Below are positions 31,617 to 44,763 of a stretch of 64,000 bases of DNA, one piece after another. The stretch spans positions 2,914,001 to 2,978,000 of the forward strand of contig OZ020304.1 in NCBI GenBank assembly GCA_963971305.1, in the 5' to 3' direction. Position 1 is the first letter of the stretch, and each line of letters opens with the position of its first letter. The stretch comes from Arcuatula senhousia. Its lineage: Eukaryota; Mollusca; Bivalvia; Mytilida; Mytilidae. A program made the position numbers and the translations under genes. The notes beneath the pieces were generated by a model. It was not told where the DNA came from. It searched no databases and saw only the letters and a program-made list of their open reading frames with translations.

Positions 31617-32377
31617 TCATCACTCCGCCAATCTTATTGTGAGGTATACTGGTATAGTTTTTCGTCAGCCCGTCTACCCTTTTATTTAGTAAAGTATTTT
31701 AGATACCATGTATATAGCCTGTTAAGGAGGTGTTCTGTTCACATCTGTTTACCAGATATTGTAGGAATTTACCAAAAAACTACCTTTAATTTTAAATTTT
31801 CCTTTAATTTCCCAGGAACTTTCAATCACATTTTCATGCAATTTTGTAAACAATATCATTATATCACAATTTTAACTCTATCTTTAGTTATGCAGCATTG
31901 TCCACTACGAAACGATTTTGTCCACTACGAAACTTGTCAACTACGCAACGCATTATTGAAAAATAAATTTATTCTTAATGTAACACATTATTTATTTTTG
32001 AACCGATTTAGATACATTTCGAACCCTTCAAGGCATATATTAATGCTGTGTTAAAATTATATTTAAAAGGTCCACTTAAGAATATTTGTATTTGAAAGGG
32101 TATGATTTTCTTAATTTTTAGTATTTTTAATAATAAATGATGAATAAAATCTACAATAAACACAATAGAAAGGTTAAGTAAAGTTATTACATTTTATGTA
32201 TCAATTTTGTCAAATTCAGTGCCAAATCAACAGGTAAAATAGGTTTCTATTCATTTTTTTCCCTATTATCAATCTTAGCTAAAATAGCCATTTTGTAGTG
32301 GACATTTTTTATTAGTGTTCCATATTTATTTTATTTTTTAGTACGTTAATGTTAACATAAAGACTGCATATTTTATA
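31617..32377. other. Spacer with no recognised feature
   Basis: AT-rich. GTCCACTACGAAACG is repeated twice at about 31900-31935 and also occurs near 24525 and 49530. A 147-codon open frame at 31611-32054 has no recognisable motif and starts inside the neighbouring element's terminus. Confidence 0.45.
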
Positions 32378-33281
32378 ATAGGCACAGGATACGATTACGG
32401 CAAAACCGTAACAATAAGAAATTCTTATTGTTACGGCAAAGACGAATATCGGGAACGGATGACGGGACGGAAACCGAATCATTTATGACCGTAACAATAA
32501 GAATATTCTTATTTTTACGGCACTTATTCTTACGGCATGGAAGATAAAATTGGCATAATGATATTTACCATAGATAATTAGATATTTTATAGTTTTCTTT
32601 CGCTATTATTAATAATAATTGAATTAAGTGACAATAAAAGAATAAAAGAATAAATTCAGCTCATCGGTAGTTGGTATTAGAAAACATTCTCCGGGCTCTT
32701 CTCTTTGTTGAATAAAATTGTTTGCCGTAGTGAGTGTCCCGGCTAAAGAGAACTCGATCTCTTCTGTATACACTCATGTTCTTAAAAATTATCTAATACT
32801 TTTAAATTGTAAACAATGGACGGACCGGATCAAAATTTTCGGTTTTGGGAAAAAATTAAATCATAGACCATGCTTTAAAACTCAAGATAGATGTAGACGT
32901 ACAACTTGTTATCGTCTGTAATGGATGCCTTGAATGGTTTCACCAGAAATACAAAACCCGAAATCCACTTATTGGTTGTGTTGCATGTGCAATAAGTTAT
33001 CATAATAACTTTGAGTTAAATTTAGATTATTAGAATTTTTTTGCCTGCTTGGATTGTATAAATTAATAAACTCTTTTTTTCATATCGTCGTTATATGGAC
33101 CTATATCTATTTGCCGTAATAATAAGTGCCGTAACAATAAGAAATTTATTATTGTTACGGTCGTAAATGATTCGGTCTCCATCCCGTCATCCGTTCCCGA
33201 TTTTCGTCTTTGCCGTAACAATAAGAATTTCTTATTGTTACGGTTTTGCCCAAATTTGCCGTAACCGTATCCTGTGCCTAT
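32378..33281. mobile_element. Foldback element with four internal palindromes
   Basis: Inverted arms of about 160-170 bp (32378-32535 and 33112-33281) start ATAGGCACAGGATACG. Each arm contains two palindromes of 31-32 bp built from CCGTAACAATAAG and its inverse (32406-32436, 32489-32520, 33129-33160, 33213-33243). The arms also share GGGAACGGATGACGGGA. The 576-bp centre has no ORF of note. A possible 8-bp duplication (ATTTTATA/ATTTTAAA) is ambiguous. Confidence 0.75.
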
Positions 33282-34138
33282 TTTAAAATTTGTTTGTAAT
33301 AATATTGGAAAGTTTGGTTTCAAGAAAAAAGTTCACATACTTATAAATTTTCTTTTCGAAATGTTTTGGGGCCTAAAATCTCACTTTTATTGAAAAACGC
33401 CCAAGTAAGATATTTCTGAGATTTTCATCAATTTTAATTTACAGGTCTATGATTTTATATTATGTTTATAAGATATCTTATAAACTTTAAAAGATCTTAT
33501 AATAAGCTTTCTTGAATTTATCTTATAAAAAGTCAATTATCTATCTCATATCTTCAAGTTAGAAATTGAAATATCAATTAATAGATCGTATCTTAAAATT
33601 ATTTATAAAATATCTTGTAAATGTATATATCTTTCGTGTTTCGCATTTTCAACTCAAGTTTTAGTAGAGCGCCTTTCTACCCTAGAGGTAGCGTAGCGAG
33701 AGCGTGACCAACCGTGGGTTTCCGACGATGCTTTCTACCACAACACCTCACATTTCCCTTTGATACTATAAATGGCCCTTTAATATAATTTTGAAATTAG
33801 ACATTACTTATTACCCGCTCTGGCATCTGAGAAAATTAAAACTATAATTTATCTCAGCTGGCATCGACGAACACATATCCGTATAAATTTTTAAATTGTC
33901 AAAACCCTAAGGTTCTTCCTACCCCAGACATAGGTTCAATACGTCTTTAGATTAACGTCTTTATGAGATATCTTGAAAAGGGGGGAGGGATTAACGTAAA
34001 TAGGGCGTTTCATAAGGCAGGTCGCCGCAGACTAATATCTAGGTATAGTCACGACGTTTTTTTTTTATAGTCAGTCCTCAGACTAATATCCAGCTATAGT
34101 CACGACGTTAAACTCCCAATCAGTCCTCATAAATGCCA
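33282..34138. other. Spacer with a short diverged direct repeat
   Basis: 33430-33620 has iterated ATCTTATAA text; 34025-34135 holds a roughly 60-bp direct repeat (CAGACTAATATCTAGGTATA / CAGACTAATATCCAGCTATA then GTCACGACGTT). No gene. Confidence 0.45.
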
Positions 34139-34574
34139 CAGAATGCTTGATGTCCTTTACAGCAGACAAGATCTTAATGAGTTGAACGGACAGCTCTGTA
34201 GTTGAACACGATGAAGATCCATCTACAATGTATATGCATGTCTTTATGAAGCTAAGAAGAACAAATATGGTTACTTATCATGTTCCTCCTTCAATTGAAT
34301 ATTCAAAGATAACATATAGGAGTTATGGATGGCTATTATCTCATCTTTTTTCAAATGAAGTCGGGGAGAGAGTATGTAGCACTAGCGGAAGTATTGCCAT
34401 CAATGCCTAGTTTTTTAATCAGACATTGGTGACCCATTGGTGATAATATGCATTACATACAAAAACTATATTGTTGGAAGCGCCTTGTAGATGGATCTTC
34501 ATCGTGTTCAACTACAGAGCTGTCCGTTCAACTCATTAAGATCTTGTCTGCTGTAAAGGACATCAAGCATTCTG
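34139..34574. repeat. Perfect 90-bp inverted repeat, 256-bp spacer
   Basis: 34139-34228 and 34485-34574 are exact reverse complements over all 90 bp by my reading (beginning CAGAATGCTTGATGTCC, ending CCATCTACAA). The spacer has a 60-codon open frame of no recognisable type. No target duplication is seen at the outer edges. Confidence 0.8.
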
Positions 34575-34789
34575 TTTTATTTTGACGTGGGGTGTCGGAT
34601 TTAGAACTGATGTATTTGATTCTTTTACATCAATCGATAAATGTTTCTTAGCTAGTTGTCAGTAACTTCGAGTGTTCTCAAGAGAGTTCCTCCTTGTCTT
34701 GTTGTTTTCGTACAGTATTTTGTCTTAGGTTCTCTCTTGTTGAATTGAACTTTTGTCGATTGAGTTTTACAGTGTGTTTTATATGTAGC

Positions 34790-35180
34790 TTTGTGCAACC
34801 TTATCAATAGGGGGAAGGTTGGATCCAAAAAACTAGTTTAACCCCGCCACATTTTATATGTGCCTGTCCTAAGCCAGGAAACTTTGCCAAAGCCTTTGTT
34901 TGTCCTTGTCATTCTATGTTTACTGTTTTATGTCAAGAATTGAGTCTTTCGTTGATGATTTAGGGATTGGTTTTGATACTTTTGTATTGTATTATAAGTC
35001 TTGGGCCAATGCAAGACGGTAAGCAGTGACCTATGGTCATGTTGAAGACTGCTTGCTGTTTTCCGTTGTGATTTTTTGAATTGCTGTTTGTTTATGTTTG
35101 TTGTGTCGCGTACACTTATTCCACATCTCAATATCGTATATTGTATAATAATGCAGGTTTGTGTAAGTAAGCGAAACAAT
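34790..35180. repeat. Probable dispersed repeat
   Basis: Contains TTTAACCCCGCCACATTTTA, which I associate with a common mussel repeat (from memory). It also holds GTGTCGCGTACACTTATTCC shared with about 23880. No ORF of note. Confidence 0.4.
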
Positions 35181-35689
35181 TGAGAGCAGATCACAATCTC
35201 CAAATACGGAAAGAGGCCGAGGTTTAACACATTTCCAAAGTCTGTTTATATCTGAAAGTATATATAGTATTCCACGGGGTTCATGATGATCTTTTACACC
35301 TCCATCACCCGCATCTCTGAAAATTTGCTCTTTCTATCTGGCATAAGAACGGAATCTTGTACTTGTTTTCCGTCCACCCTGATATTGATAACTACGTTTG
35401 CTGAAATATAGTACTCAGTAACGTGTTCAAAATCATAAAACGGACTCATTAACGGACACTACTGTAGTATATGATTTTTTAGCTATAAGGTGCAATAAAG
35501 CTTTTATTTTCACTTAGCAAACTTATTTATCGTTTTTTTTTTTCTTCTTCCCTTTTTAATGGAAGAACCTTAGTAAGCACGCTCACATGCCCCACGCGTC
35601 AACATTATGGACAGAGATTATCTATTTCGAGTTAAGAAAAAAAAGTCAGAGCTGTTGTCTTTCCAAGTCGACTCGTTAAACAGGAAGTT

Positions 35690-36350
35690 AAAGAGTGACA
35701 GACATGAAAATGTATCCCACCATATGGGACTCCTAAAGCTACATACAAAATATCTAAAGACTATGATTACTAGTTGCTGAGAAATCTGTGACGAAAATTT
35801 TCAGGGTTGAAAATTTAGTGAAAAAAATCTAAGTCGACTGGTTGATTGACATATTTAAAAACATATCTCACATTATGGGACCCCTACCTAAAGATACATA
35901 CCAAATATCAAAAGCCTACAATTAATAGTTGCTGAGAAATCTGTGACGAAAAATTTCTACCCTGAAAATTTAGTGAAAAAAGTCTAAGTCAGCTCATTAA
36001 ACAAAAAGTAGATAATCCACAGACCTGAAAACGAATCCCACCATATGGGACCTCTATACCTGAAGCTATATATACCTAATATCAAATACCTACAATGAAT
36101 AGTTGCTGAGAAATCTGTAACGAAAATTTTCAACCTTGAAAATTTAGTGAAAAAAGTCGAAGTCGGCTCGTTAAACAGGAAGTAGATGATCGACAGCTAG
36201 ACCTGAAAACGTATCCAACCATATGGGAACCCACCTGAAGCTACATACCAAAAATCAAAAGCCTACAATAGAGATATCTGTTACGAAAATTTTGATCACG
36301 GAAAGAATGACGGACGGACCATTCAAAAACATTCGTTGCATGGGGTATAA
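35690..36350 (-). repeat. Four-module repeat with GACGGACGGAC end
   Basis: Four diverged modules of about 150 bp, each with TTGCTGAGAAATCTGT and CATATGGGAC. The right end is GACGGACGGACCATTC and GCATGGGGTATAATT. Same general layout as the hairpin-headed families read on the minus strand, but the head hairpin is not evident. Confidence 0.55.
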
Positions 36351-37786
36351 TTAATGACTTAAAAAAATATATTTCTAAATGATACACGTTTGAAAATAAT
36401 TTAGAATCTCGGCATTTTCATATCATTATTACTAATATTTGATGGTTGGCCTTTCTGATTTGAACGGGAGGGGGTGGGGGTGTGAGGTGGAGACTGAAAA
36501 TTATTTCTATCTGTTGATCCATATTACAAATGTTAAAATCAGTTACTTCACCAATTAATACCTAGATGATGACAGATGCATCTCATTAGTATCTTTAAAT
36601 ATGTTTATTTCGACAAAACTACATATACATGTAAACGATTTTACTGTTAGTTTAAACCTGAGTTTAGTATTAATTTTCTCAGTTTAAACATACTAGTATT
36701 TAATTATCCTGGACTGGGAAACTAGCTAAATACTTCTATTAATCACTCTCCAGCTAGCAGTTTTGCTAACGGCCCTCATTGAGCCTACTCTTATCGAACT
36801 CTACAAAGGGGTCCTTAACGTGCACAGGGACAACCTTTTTTCGTCCCTTTCGAAGGTCTTGAGACGATCCTCGCAAATGGCGTCAAGAGAGAGTTAGAAA
36901 ATCTGTTCATAAAACTTTCACCCCGAACACGTTAAATGACAAAACTAAGGAAATTTACCATAAAGGTTGCAAACTCATTCACTAGACTTTTTTTTTTTAA
37001 TTTTGAAAATTTCCGAAGTAAATTACTTTTTTGAACATTTGTCAACAACAATTAAAGTATTTTTCAAGACTAGGTTTTAGGGAAGTCAACAGTGATTCTA
37101 AGCGAACTAAATAAACATTTGGATTCACTTTCAGATGAGCCAACATAATAGCAATATTTTTTGTGTAATTTTGGATTCTAATACAAAGACAATGTTCCTG
37201 CTGTATTTTTTCGTACTTGTGGAGGTACAACACTCCTCATTCATTTTCAAAGTTCAATTTCTAGTCAATTCCATACACAATTGATTTTAAAATACAAGTA
37301 GTGTTTCATATGTTATGTCTTGGTTTCCAATTTTATGCTAATTGTCTACTTATTTGCAAAGGTCAATAGCTTAAGATTGGTCACTATGTATGTTTGATAC
37401 CTTTGTTACTCCATGTTTAAGTTAACCTTCACCTTTCTTCATTTGACTACATAATTTTGTTTGAGACAAATCATTTTAAGTCCATTAAAGGCAGTTAAAA
37501 TTGTTTGCCTGGATTTTTTTTGTAATCTTACTCTTTAATTTCCAAATGGTGTTTCATGTTATGCCTCTGTAATCAATTGTAAGCTCAATTTGTGCACTTC
37601 TTTATGAAGGATGACATTGATAGGTCAATAATTTTAGATTCAATATTAGTTACCATGGTTTAAATTAACCTTAGGTTAGGTTTATCAAATGCAGTTGAAA
37701 TTGTTTTTCTTTTTTTTTTTTTCATTATAAAGTTTAAAAGATTTTGAGTACAAAGCTAGATAATTGTAATGGCTGAATTATAAGGC
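36351..37786. other. Intergenic DNA, no recognised gene
   Basis: Contains a G-rich run (36470-36490) and GGTCCTTAACGTGCACAGGG near 36812. Open frames are all under 65 codons and featureless. Confidence 0.45.
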
Positions 37787-38117
37787 ATTGTCTCCCTGGT
37801 TTTTCTTAAGGGAAAAAGGTCTGAAATTCAGACCAAATATCGAGGACTAAAATTTTCTGGTATGTGAACTCATTTCATGACAATTTTCCAGAAAATTTTA
37901 AGTTCAAAGGGCCATAACTCCCACAAATTTTTTAGGTTCATATGCACAACTTTATATATGGTGTACAAACTACAAGCTAAATACCAAGATTCATTAAATT
38001 TTGTTGTCTAAATCATTGAGTGGAATAGCTTTCTGATGGATAGCTTTCTTTCCTTTCTGACAGTCTAACAGACAGGACAAAAACAATATGTCTCCCATCC
38101 AAAAGTGGAGACAATTT
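37787..38117 (-). mobile_element. Family F5 hairpin-headed repeat
   Basis: Read on the minus strand: head ATTGTCTCCAC-loop-GGGAGACATATTG (38084-38115), then GTCCTGTCTGTTAGACTGTC, a single module with GGGAGTTATGGCCCTTTGAACTT (37900-37923), and tail CCAGGGAGACAAT (37787-37799). The module shares about 23 bp exactly with F3 although the ends differ. Confidence 0.7.
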
Positions 38118-39453
38118 TAATGTTTTAAGGGTCTGTCTTTGATAATTCTGAGCTTAGTTTTTTTTTATCACAAGTTTAATAGTTACCACTGGTCAGGCAG
38201 CAGACTGTTTTGCATTATAGATTTTAATAATTATAGGTGTTTTGTCATGTTCTCTAACTGTACATTTCCTGAGTTTGTTCTATTTTTTTTGTGATTATTT
38301 TTCTTTATTGTAATCAACCCTGGATTTCACAAACTTAAGAAATTTTATAGGAGGACATACCAAAGAGCATGCTTACAAAGTTTTAGAGTTTATTTTTTTC
38401 TTGTGGTCTCACAAAGGTTTCACTAGAAAAAATACAAATATAACAGAATTTTAATTTGGATACCCTTTGGAATAACCTACTGTGTTTGTCAGTACTCTAA
38501 CTTTTGCTTAGACAAGTTTCATCTACTTGGAACTAATGATTATTAAGCTCTGGAGGTTCCCTTAAAATACAACTTTTTTTCAAACAGAAAAATTAGCTTT
38601 TCATTGTTTTTTCTTTAATATATCCCCATTCATTCCGTAAATTGGAATATTTTGGTGTAAGGATATTTTGGCAGTTTTTGATCTTAATTTATAGTCAAAA
38701 TTCTTCTCTTTAACATTAATTGGCGTAATTTTGTTTTGAAACCAAAGCTAATTAGATTAGGCTTTTAAACATTTGATGTCATATGATGATTTGACAATCA
38801 AGTAATTATATTATATCCAAAATAATTACTAAATTTTAACATAAATGTTCATTAAGTAAAAAAATAACATTAATAAAAGATTTTTCATATTATTTACATT
38901 GTTACTATATCTTACTCCTCAATATCTAATATTTTTTTCAACATTGGCTATCTATCAATTGTTTGTAGTACTATGCATTCTTAACTTATCTTGGCGTGTT
39001 TAATTTAAGCACTTTTAAGTGAGGCGCCAAATAAATCAAAATAAAATTACATCCAAAATATCCCAATTTACAGTAATTCATATTTTTTGTATTTTTAACA
39101 TTTTCTACAGTGTAAGCCATTGAATGTTAAACACATTTATTATAACATCATTTCATGTCTGCAGTGTAACATAACGTCTATAAAAGATGTTACAAATCTA
39201 TTTCATAAAAGAGAAAAATATTTTCGAACGTAACATTTCAATGTAATTCCCATTCAACAAACTCTTAAATGCCTGCTTTCCAAACAGGTCTATTAGGTTT
39301 TCAATCGTTTGCTTCTCTCATATATAAACATATAGCTGATCTAATGCTGACAACTCATTTAAAAGACATTATGCCAGATCAACTTCCCATATATAAACAT
39401 ACAAAAGAAATGCACCAATGTGACTCCCCACGAGTCCTATACTGAGTCAATGT
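38118..39453. other. Region downstream of PSMD8
   Basis: AT-rich DNA downstream of the PSMD8 stop. TTTATT at 39136-39141 (AATAAA on the gene strand, about 315 bp past the stop) is one possible poly(A) signal. Nothing else recognised. Confidence 0.35.
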
Positions 39454-42400
39454 TTATACAATCATTTCTAGTTCTCGAGCGTATTCTATAGTTTGTTCTG
39501 CTAGTTGTACAGCAGGTATACTGTCATCGGTTTCTTTCTTCTCTTGCTGGAAGTGGAAGAATGAGTCTTGTGCTAAGGTCCAACCTCTCTGTAAATACGA
39601 GTAAGCAAATTAATAAACAGTAAATAAAATGGAGAAAATCTACAGATAGATAATACAAATTCTATTTTTATAACTGTTTTTGTATGGTCTGTTATAATTA
39701 ATTCCCCAATTGTCTTTTAAAATTTAAGGAGATTAATTTATGACATTTTGGATAGTTGAGCTCTTTGTTGATCTAACAAAGTCATGCATATGTCAAACAT
39801 GGCTATCATCAGTTGATTAAAGATCTGTATAAACAATGATCAAGATAACAGAGTATGTTGGTTGAAAACAAGTAATGTCTTATTCAACACATTGAAAAGA
39901 TGATGATTTTTGACAATGTAAGTCCAAAAATCCAAATTGTTCTGCGTGCAAGTCTAACTCCATCAATCAAGAAATTTTACGAAAGACATCAGATGCTTGT
40001 AGACAAAAAAAAATCTATTTCTCAGATGAGCACAGATGTTGGTTTAACATAGAGTTTGGTAATGTCATCCTTTCTGATTTGACCAACACTAAATGGATCT
40101 TTGGAAATGTGACAGGTGTGCTATAGCAAGCAGGAACTGCTTACTCTTCTGGAGCACCTAAGTTCACTCTCGTTGAGACTTGAGTTCCTGTTGCTAAATG
40201 GGATTAGTTTTGTGGTTTGTTTTGTTGTGATGTTTTTTTTCTACTGATTTTGTCTTGTTTTTTTTTAGTATAATGCTGTTTGATTACCTCTTTGGTACAG
40301 CTTTGCTTCCTCCACATTAACAGTAACTTGAATTTGACAAAACTTTACATGAAGGGGAAGCATCAAATGGGGATGCGAATGAAAATTAATTGCTCTCAAA
40401 TACTGTGTAACCATTTATTATGAGGAGAAAACAATTTGTGGTTAAGAGCACCAAATCTGAATTAGTTGGATTTTTAAATTTTTATTGGTTACTTCAAAGA
40501 AAAATCTTAATCGTTTTAAAGCACAAAATAAATGAAACAAATCACTTGTTATACATCATGTAATTATAAAATCATGTCTCAAACAAACCAAGGAAGATTT
40601 ATGTGAAATTCCTGTAAAAACATACACAACTCACCTGTACAGCATAATCTTTCATGGGTTTTACAGATACAACTCACCTGCACAGCATAATCTTTCATGG
40701 GTTTTACAGATTCAAAGAACAACATTCGGGCAGCCTCTGACAAAGCTAGTTTCTCATAAGCCTTCTCTATACAGCTGGCTATTTCATTCCTGAAAGAAAA
40801 CAAGTAAAATTGTGAGACAGCTCACAAAAGGATAACCCCCGCTATACATTAGACTCTGTAGTGCCAAAAAAACCTCCAAGTCCAATTATCTCCCCTGAAT
40901 GATATCCTAGAGCGATGAAAATTCTTCATTCACATCTACATATGATGTACTTCCTTCATATTAAGTTTCATCAAAATATGTCAGGCAGTTTAGGAGGAGT
41001 TGCATTTTTGAGGACTCCCATTGAATTCTATATTTAAAAATTCTAAGTCCAATTATCTCCCCTGAATGATATCCAAGAGCAATGAAAATTCTTTATGCAC
41101 ATCTACATTTGAAGTCCTTCATTCATGAAAAGTTTATCAAAATCTGTTGAGCCGTTTAGGAGGAGTTGTGCTTACGAGGTATGTGGACAGATGGACAGAC
41201 AGGGTGATTTCTATATACCCCCACATACTTTATTTGGGGGAGGTTATAAAAAATACAATTTTTCTTTCTAATCATACTGCACAACTATGCTGTAAATCAT
41301 CATCTACCCATTACTGTAATAAAACACAGGTAATTGTTTTTATTAATATTCTTATTTCATGTTAAACTTTTCAGAGGCAGCACTCAAAGTTTCATTAACC
41401 CATGACTTATAGTTCTTGAGATATGAGAGTTCCAAAAAATCATTGAATTTGCATTAAAGCATGCATTGATATTTTTGTTGGTAATATTTGGTCAATGCCT
41501 AGGTCAGAAGATTGGGAGCAGCTGTGCTGGTATAGTGATGAAGTAAACCACTTCCTTGAGTAAGAACAAGTGTGCTACAAGATTTCTGGCTAGGTAAAAC
41601 TTGTGACTTGACCTTTAATCTTTTGGGCCCAAAAGTAATAAACTTTTTCCTTGCATAAACATTTTTAATGTTAGTGAAACTAATGCTGCAGAAACCAGTT
41701 TTTCATATATGACTTTGACCTTTGACCCAAAAAATCAATAGGCTTCTTTCTTACCTCATAATTTGTGTAAATTACATGAAAATCTTAAAGTTATGCTTCA
41801 GAAACCTATGGAGATGGATTTGCTGTGGAAAGCAGAATCCTAAATTCCCCTTCTTTTTGCAGCAGGGCGGGGATGTTTCTAGTAACACACTGTCTTTGCT
41901 GTACTAGTATATGCTTAGAGTCAAGATAAACTCCGACTTTTTTCCATGGTGGAATTCAAGGTGTTAAAAAAATAAAAAGCTACGCATAGTGCAGCATGAT
42001 ACAACCGCAACAAGTTGAACCCTGTACGTTGGAAGCCCAATATGGATAGTCCACAGGGGCTTGTGTACAGTAAAAAAATAAAAATCCCCCTATATAGTGG
42101 GTGGTAAAGGGTTTTTTTCGTGCATCGTGTTGAGCAATTTTTATTTCCCGTTCAGCCGTGCATGGAGGTTCATCGTGCATCGTGTTTCTCTATTTCATTT
42201 TTCGTTCATCGTGATCATAATTTTTTTATTGGCCGTTCATCGTGCATTACCATTTTTATTGGTCGTTCATCCGTGCATGTACCCCCCCTTTACCACCCCC
42301 TATATACCCTTTCAAGGTAAAGGGTATATAGGTGGATTTATATTTTTTTACTGTACACAAGCCCCTGTGGATAGTCTATTGCTTTGGTCACATGGTGGAC

Positions 42401-44723
42401 TTACAAAGCTTTTTGACACATGCATCTTGTGGTGGACTTTAAAATGCATATTTGATACATATATATTTACATCAACATCTAATAGGACTAGAAAATGTGC
42501 CTATGAGCCACAGGATGGCCCTCCCGTTCTTGAAATATCATTGACCCCCTTGGGTTATGGATCTTAACCAAGAACTTAACCAAAGTCATTAATGCAAAAA
42601 GTATAGGTCATAGTGACCTTATTTCTAGTGGGTGGTGTCATCTTACCAAAGACACATCTAGTGGTGAAATATCATTGACCCCCAACATCTAGTATCCGAG
42701 TAATGGACCTTAACCAAGAACTTAACCAAAGTCATTCATGCGTAAAATATAGGTCACAATGACCTAATTTCTAGTGGATGGTGCCATCTCACCCAAGACA
42801 CATCTAGTGGTGAAATATCATTGACCCCCAACATCTAGTATCCAAGTAATGGACCTTAACCAAGAACTTAACCAAAGTCGTTCATGCATAAAATATAGGT
42901 CACAGTGGCCTAATTTTTAGTGGGTGGTGTAGCCCTACCCAAGACCCATCTAGTGGTGAAATATCATTGACCCCCAACATCTAGTATCAGAGTAATGGAC
43001 CTTAACCAAGAACTTAACATAAGTGTTACGGACGGACAAGGGTAAAACTATATGGCCGTTCCACATACGTGGTCGGGCCATAAAAGTATTATACTGTATA
43101 TATACTAATTGACATATTTGGCCCTTTCGACCCCTAATTTTTCAAAATTGGTATGAATTAATTTAAATCTGATTGAAAAATACTGGCAGCAGGGATTTTC
43201 ACAAGGATTCCAATGATTTTTTTTGGAAAATCTGACCAAATATAAAAAGTCCCTTATGGCCCTTTTTTTCTTCAATGTAAGGGGTCACAAACCGAAAATA
43301 CAGTACCAACCTTCCTTGAGTGGATATAACCATCATATTAAAACTTCACAACAATTGGCTGGCCCACAACAGCTAAACTATTTGTGTAAAAACATTTGCC
43401 TAGACAGACTTGTTTTTCCACTTTGTCCCCTAATTTCTCAAAAATGGTCACAGATATTGCAAATCTGCAGGCAGGGATTTTCACAAGGCTTCTAATGAAA
43501 AGAAGATTTTCAAAATCTGACCACAAATAAAACAGACCAATCGATGTCTGGCCCTGCGTCATAAAGCGAAACATTGAACCCTGTATGTTCTAGGCCCAAT
43601 ATGGACAGTCAATAATTTTTGACACTTGCATCCTATGGTGGACTGAAAATGCATATCTATCACATGAAACCTAATGTAATTGTGTTCGTACAATAAATAA
43701 AATTGAAATTGAATTTAAAGACTGACAATGAATATTTAGAAATAAAAATATCTAAAGGATTATAAAAAACACACAAATAATCAGTAAAAAATAAAAGCTT
43801 CAATTTCCCCCCTTTTGACCCCCTAATTGTTAGACAGAAAAGGTGGGGTCAAGAAAAAATTTATCTTTCATTTTGTATCCAATATATAGCAATAATTAAC
43901 TTGCCAAAATCGGACTATAAATAAAATAGTTTGATTTTTGCCTCTTTTGGGCCCCTTATTTCTCAATGAAAAAAGGATAGACCTTAAAAATCATGCCAAT
44001 GAATCATTTAATGGTAAGAATAGAATAGAATAGAATAAAAAAGAATAATTTTATTATGTCAATTATGACGCCCATGTAGAGCTGCTACAACTTAAAATAA
44101 AATAAAGCACACAGTAAAACGCATTGGTTGTAGCTTTACAAAACTTAAAACAGATACATGAATACAAAACAAGCAAAGAACAACATAAATCATGGTGGTA
44201 TCTAAATTTTACAATGTACAGCTAAAATATTAATGACTGGTCTCCTTCTCTCAGTTCTAATGACTGTTTAATAAAAGAAGTAACGGTCTTAATTTCTTCA
44301 GTTGTATAAAGAACATCAATGTAAAATTTCATATCAATCAGTCAATCAGAACTTAAGTTATTGTGGAAAAAAAATAAAAGTTTAATTTTTTAGTCCCTTT
44401 TGGGACCCTAATTTCTAAACGAATAAAGAGGGGGCATTCAAAATCAAGCCCAGCCTTTCTTTTATAGTAAGTAACATTACTGTAAAGTTTCATAGCATTT
44501 GGTCGACCAAAACAAAAGTTATTGTGGAATCAAATTAAAAAATTGCTTTTTTGGCCCCTTTAGGGCCCCTAATTTCTAAATTTCAATTATGAAATGATCC
44601 CAAAAGGAGAGGTGCACATCTTCAATATATCTGTAATCACTGTGTAAAATTTCAGAAAGATTGAGTGATTGGTTTTTGAGATTCAGATTACACAAGACAG
44701 ACACTCTATAGCAATACATACAG

Positions 44724-44763
<40 letters not shown>

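Larger units (their letters stand above)
41975..43620. mobile_element. Diverged F4-type repeat region with nested insertions
   Basis: 41985-42051 and 42370-42430 match the tail part of F4 (GCAGCATGATACAACCGCAAC, CCCAATATGGATAGT). The MITE at 42052-42369 and the F7 repeat at 42514-43083 lie within this stretch. 43110-43620 repeats F4-like text (GGCCCAATATGGACAGTC) again. Confidence 0.55.

Noticed and set aside
27085..31630. Target duplication for the 4.5-kb element
   Set aside because: Left flank (GTATATA) and right flank (ATTTCAT) do not match at 2, 3, 4 or 8-9 bp.
31611..32054. 147-codon ORF on the + strand
   Set aside because: It begins within the transposon terminus, is rich in Tyr/Phe/Leu from AT-rich DNA, and has no motif.
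34228..34410. 60-codon ORF in the spacer of the perfect inverted repeat
   Set aside because: Too short, no motif, begins at the arm boundary by chance.
36740..36900. tRNA gene
   Set aside because: No acceptor stem, anticodon arm or B-box combination; no tRNA or rRNA gene was found in the window.
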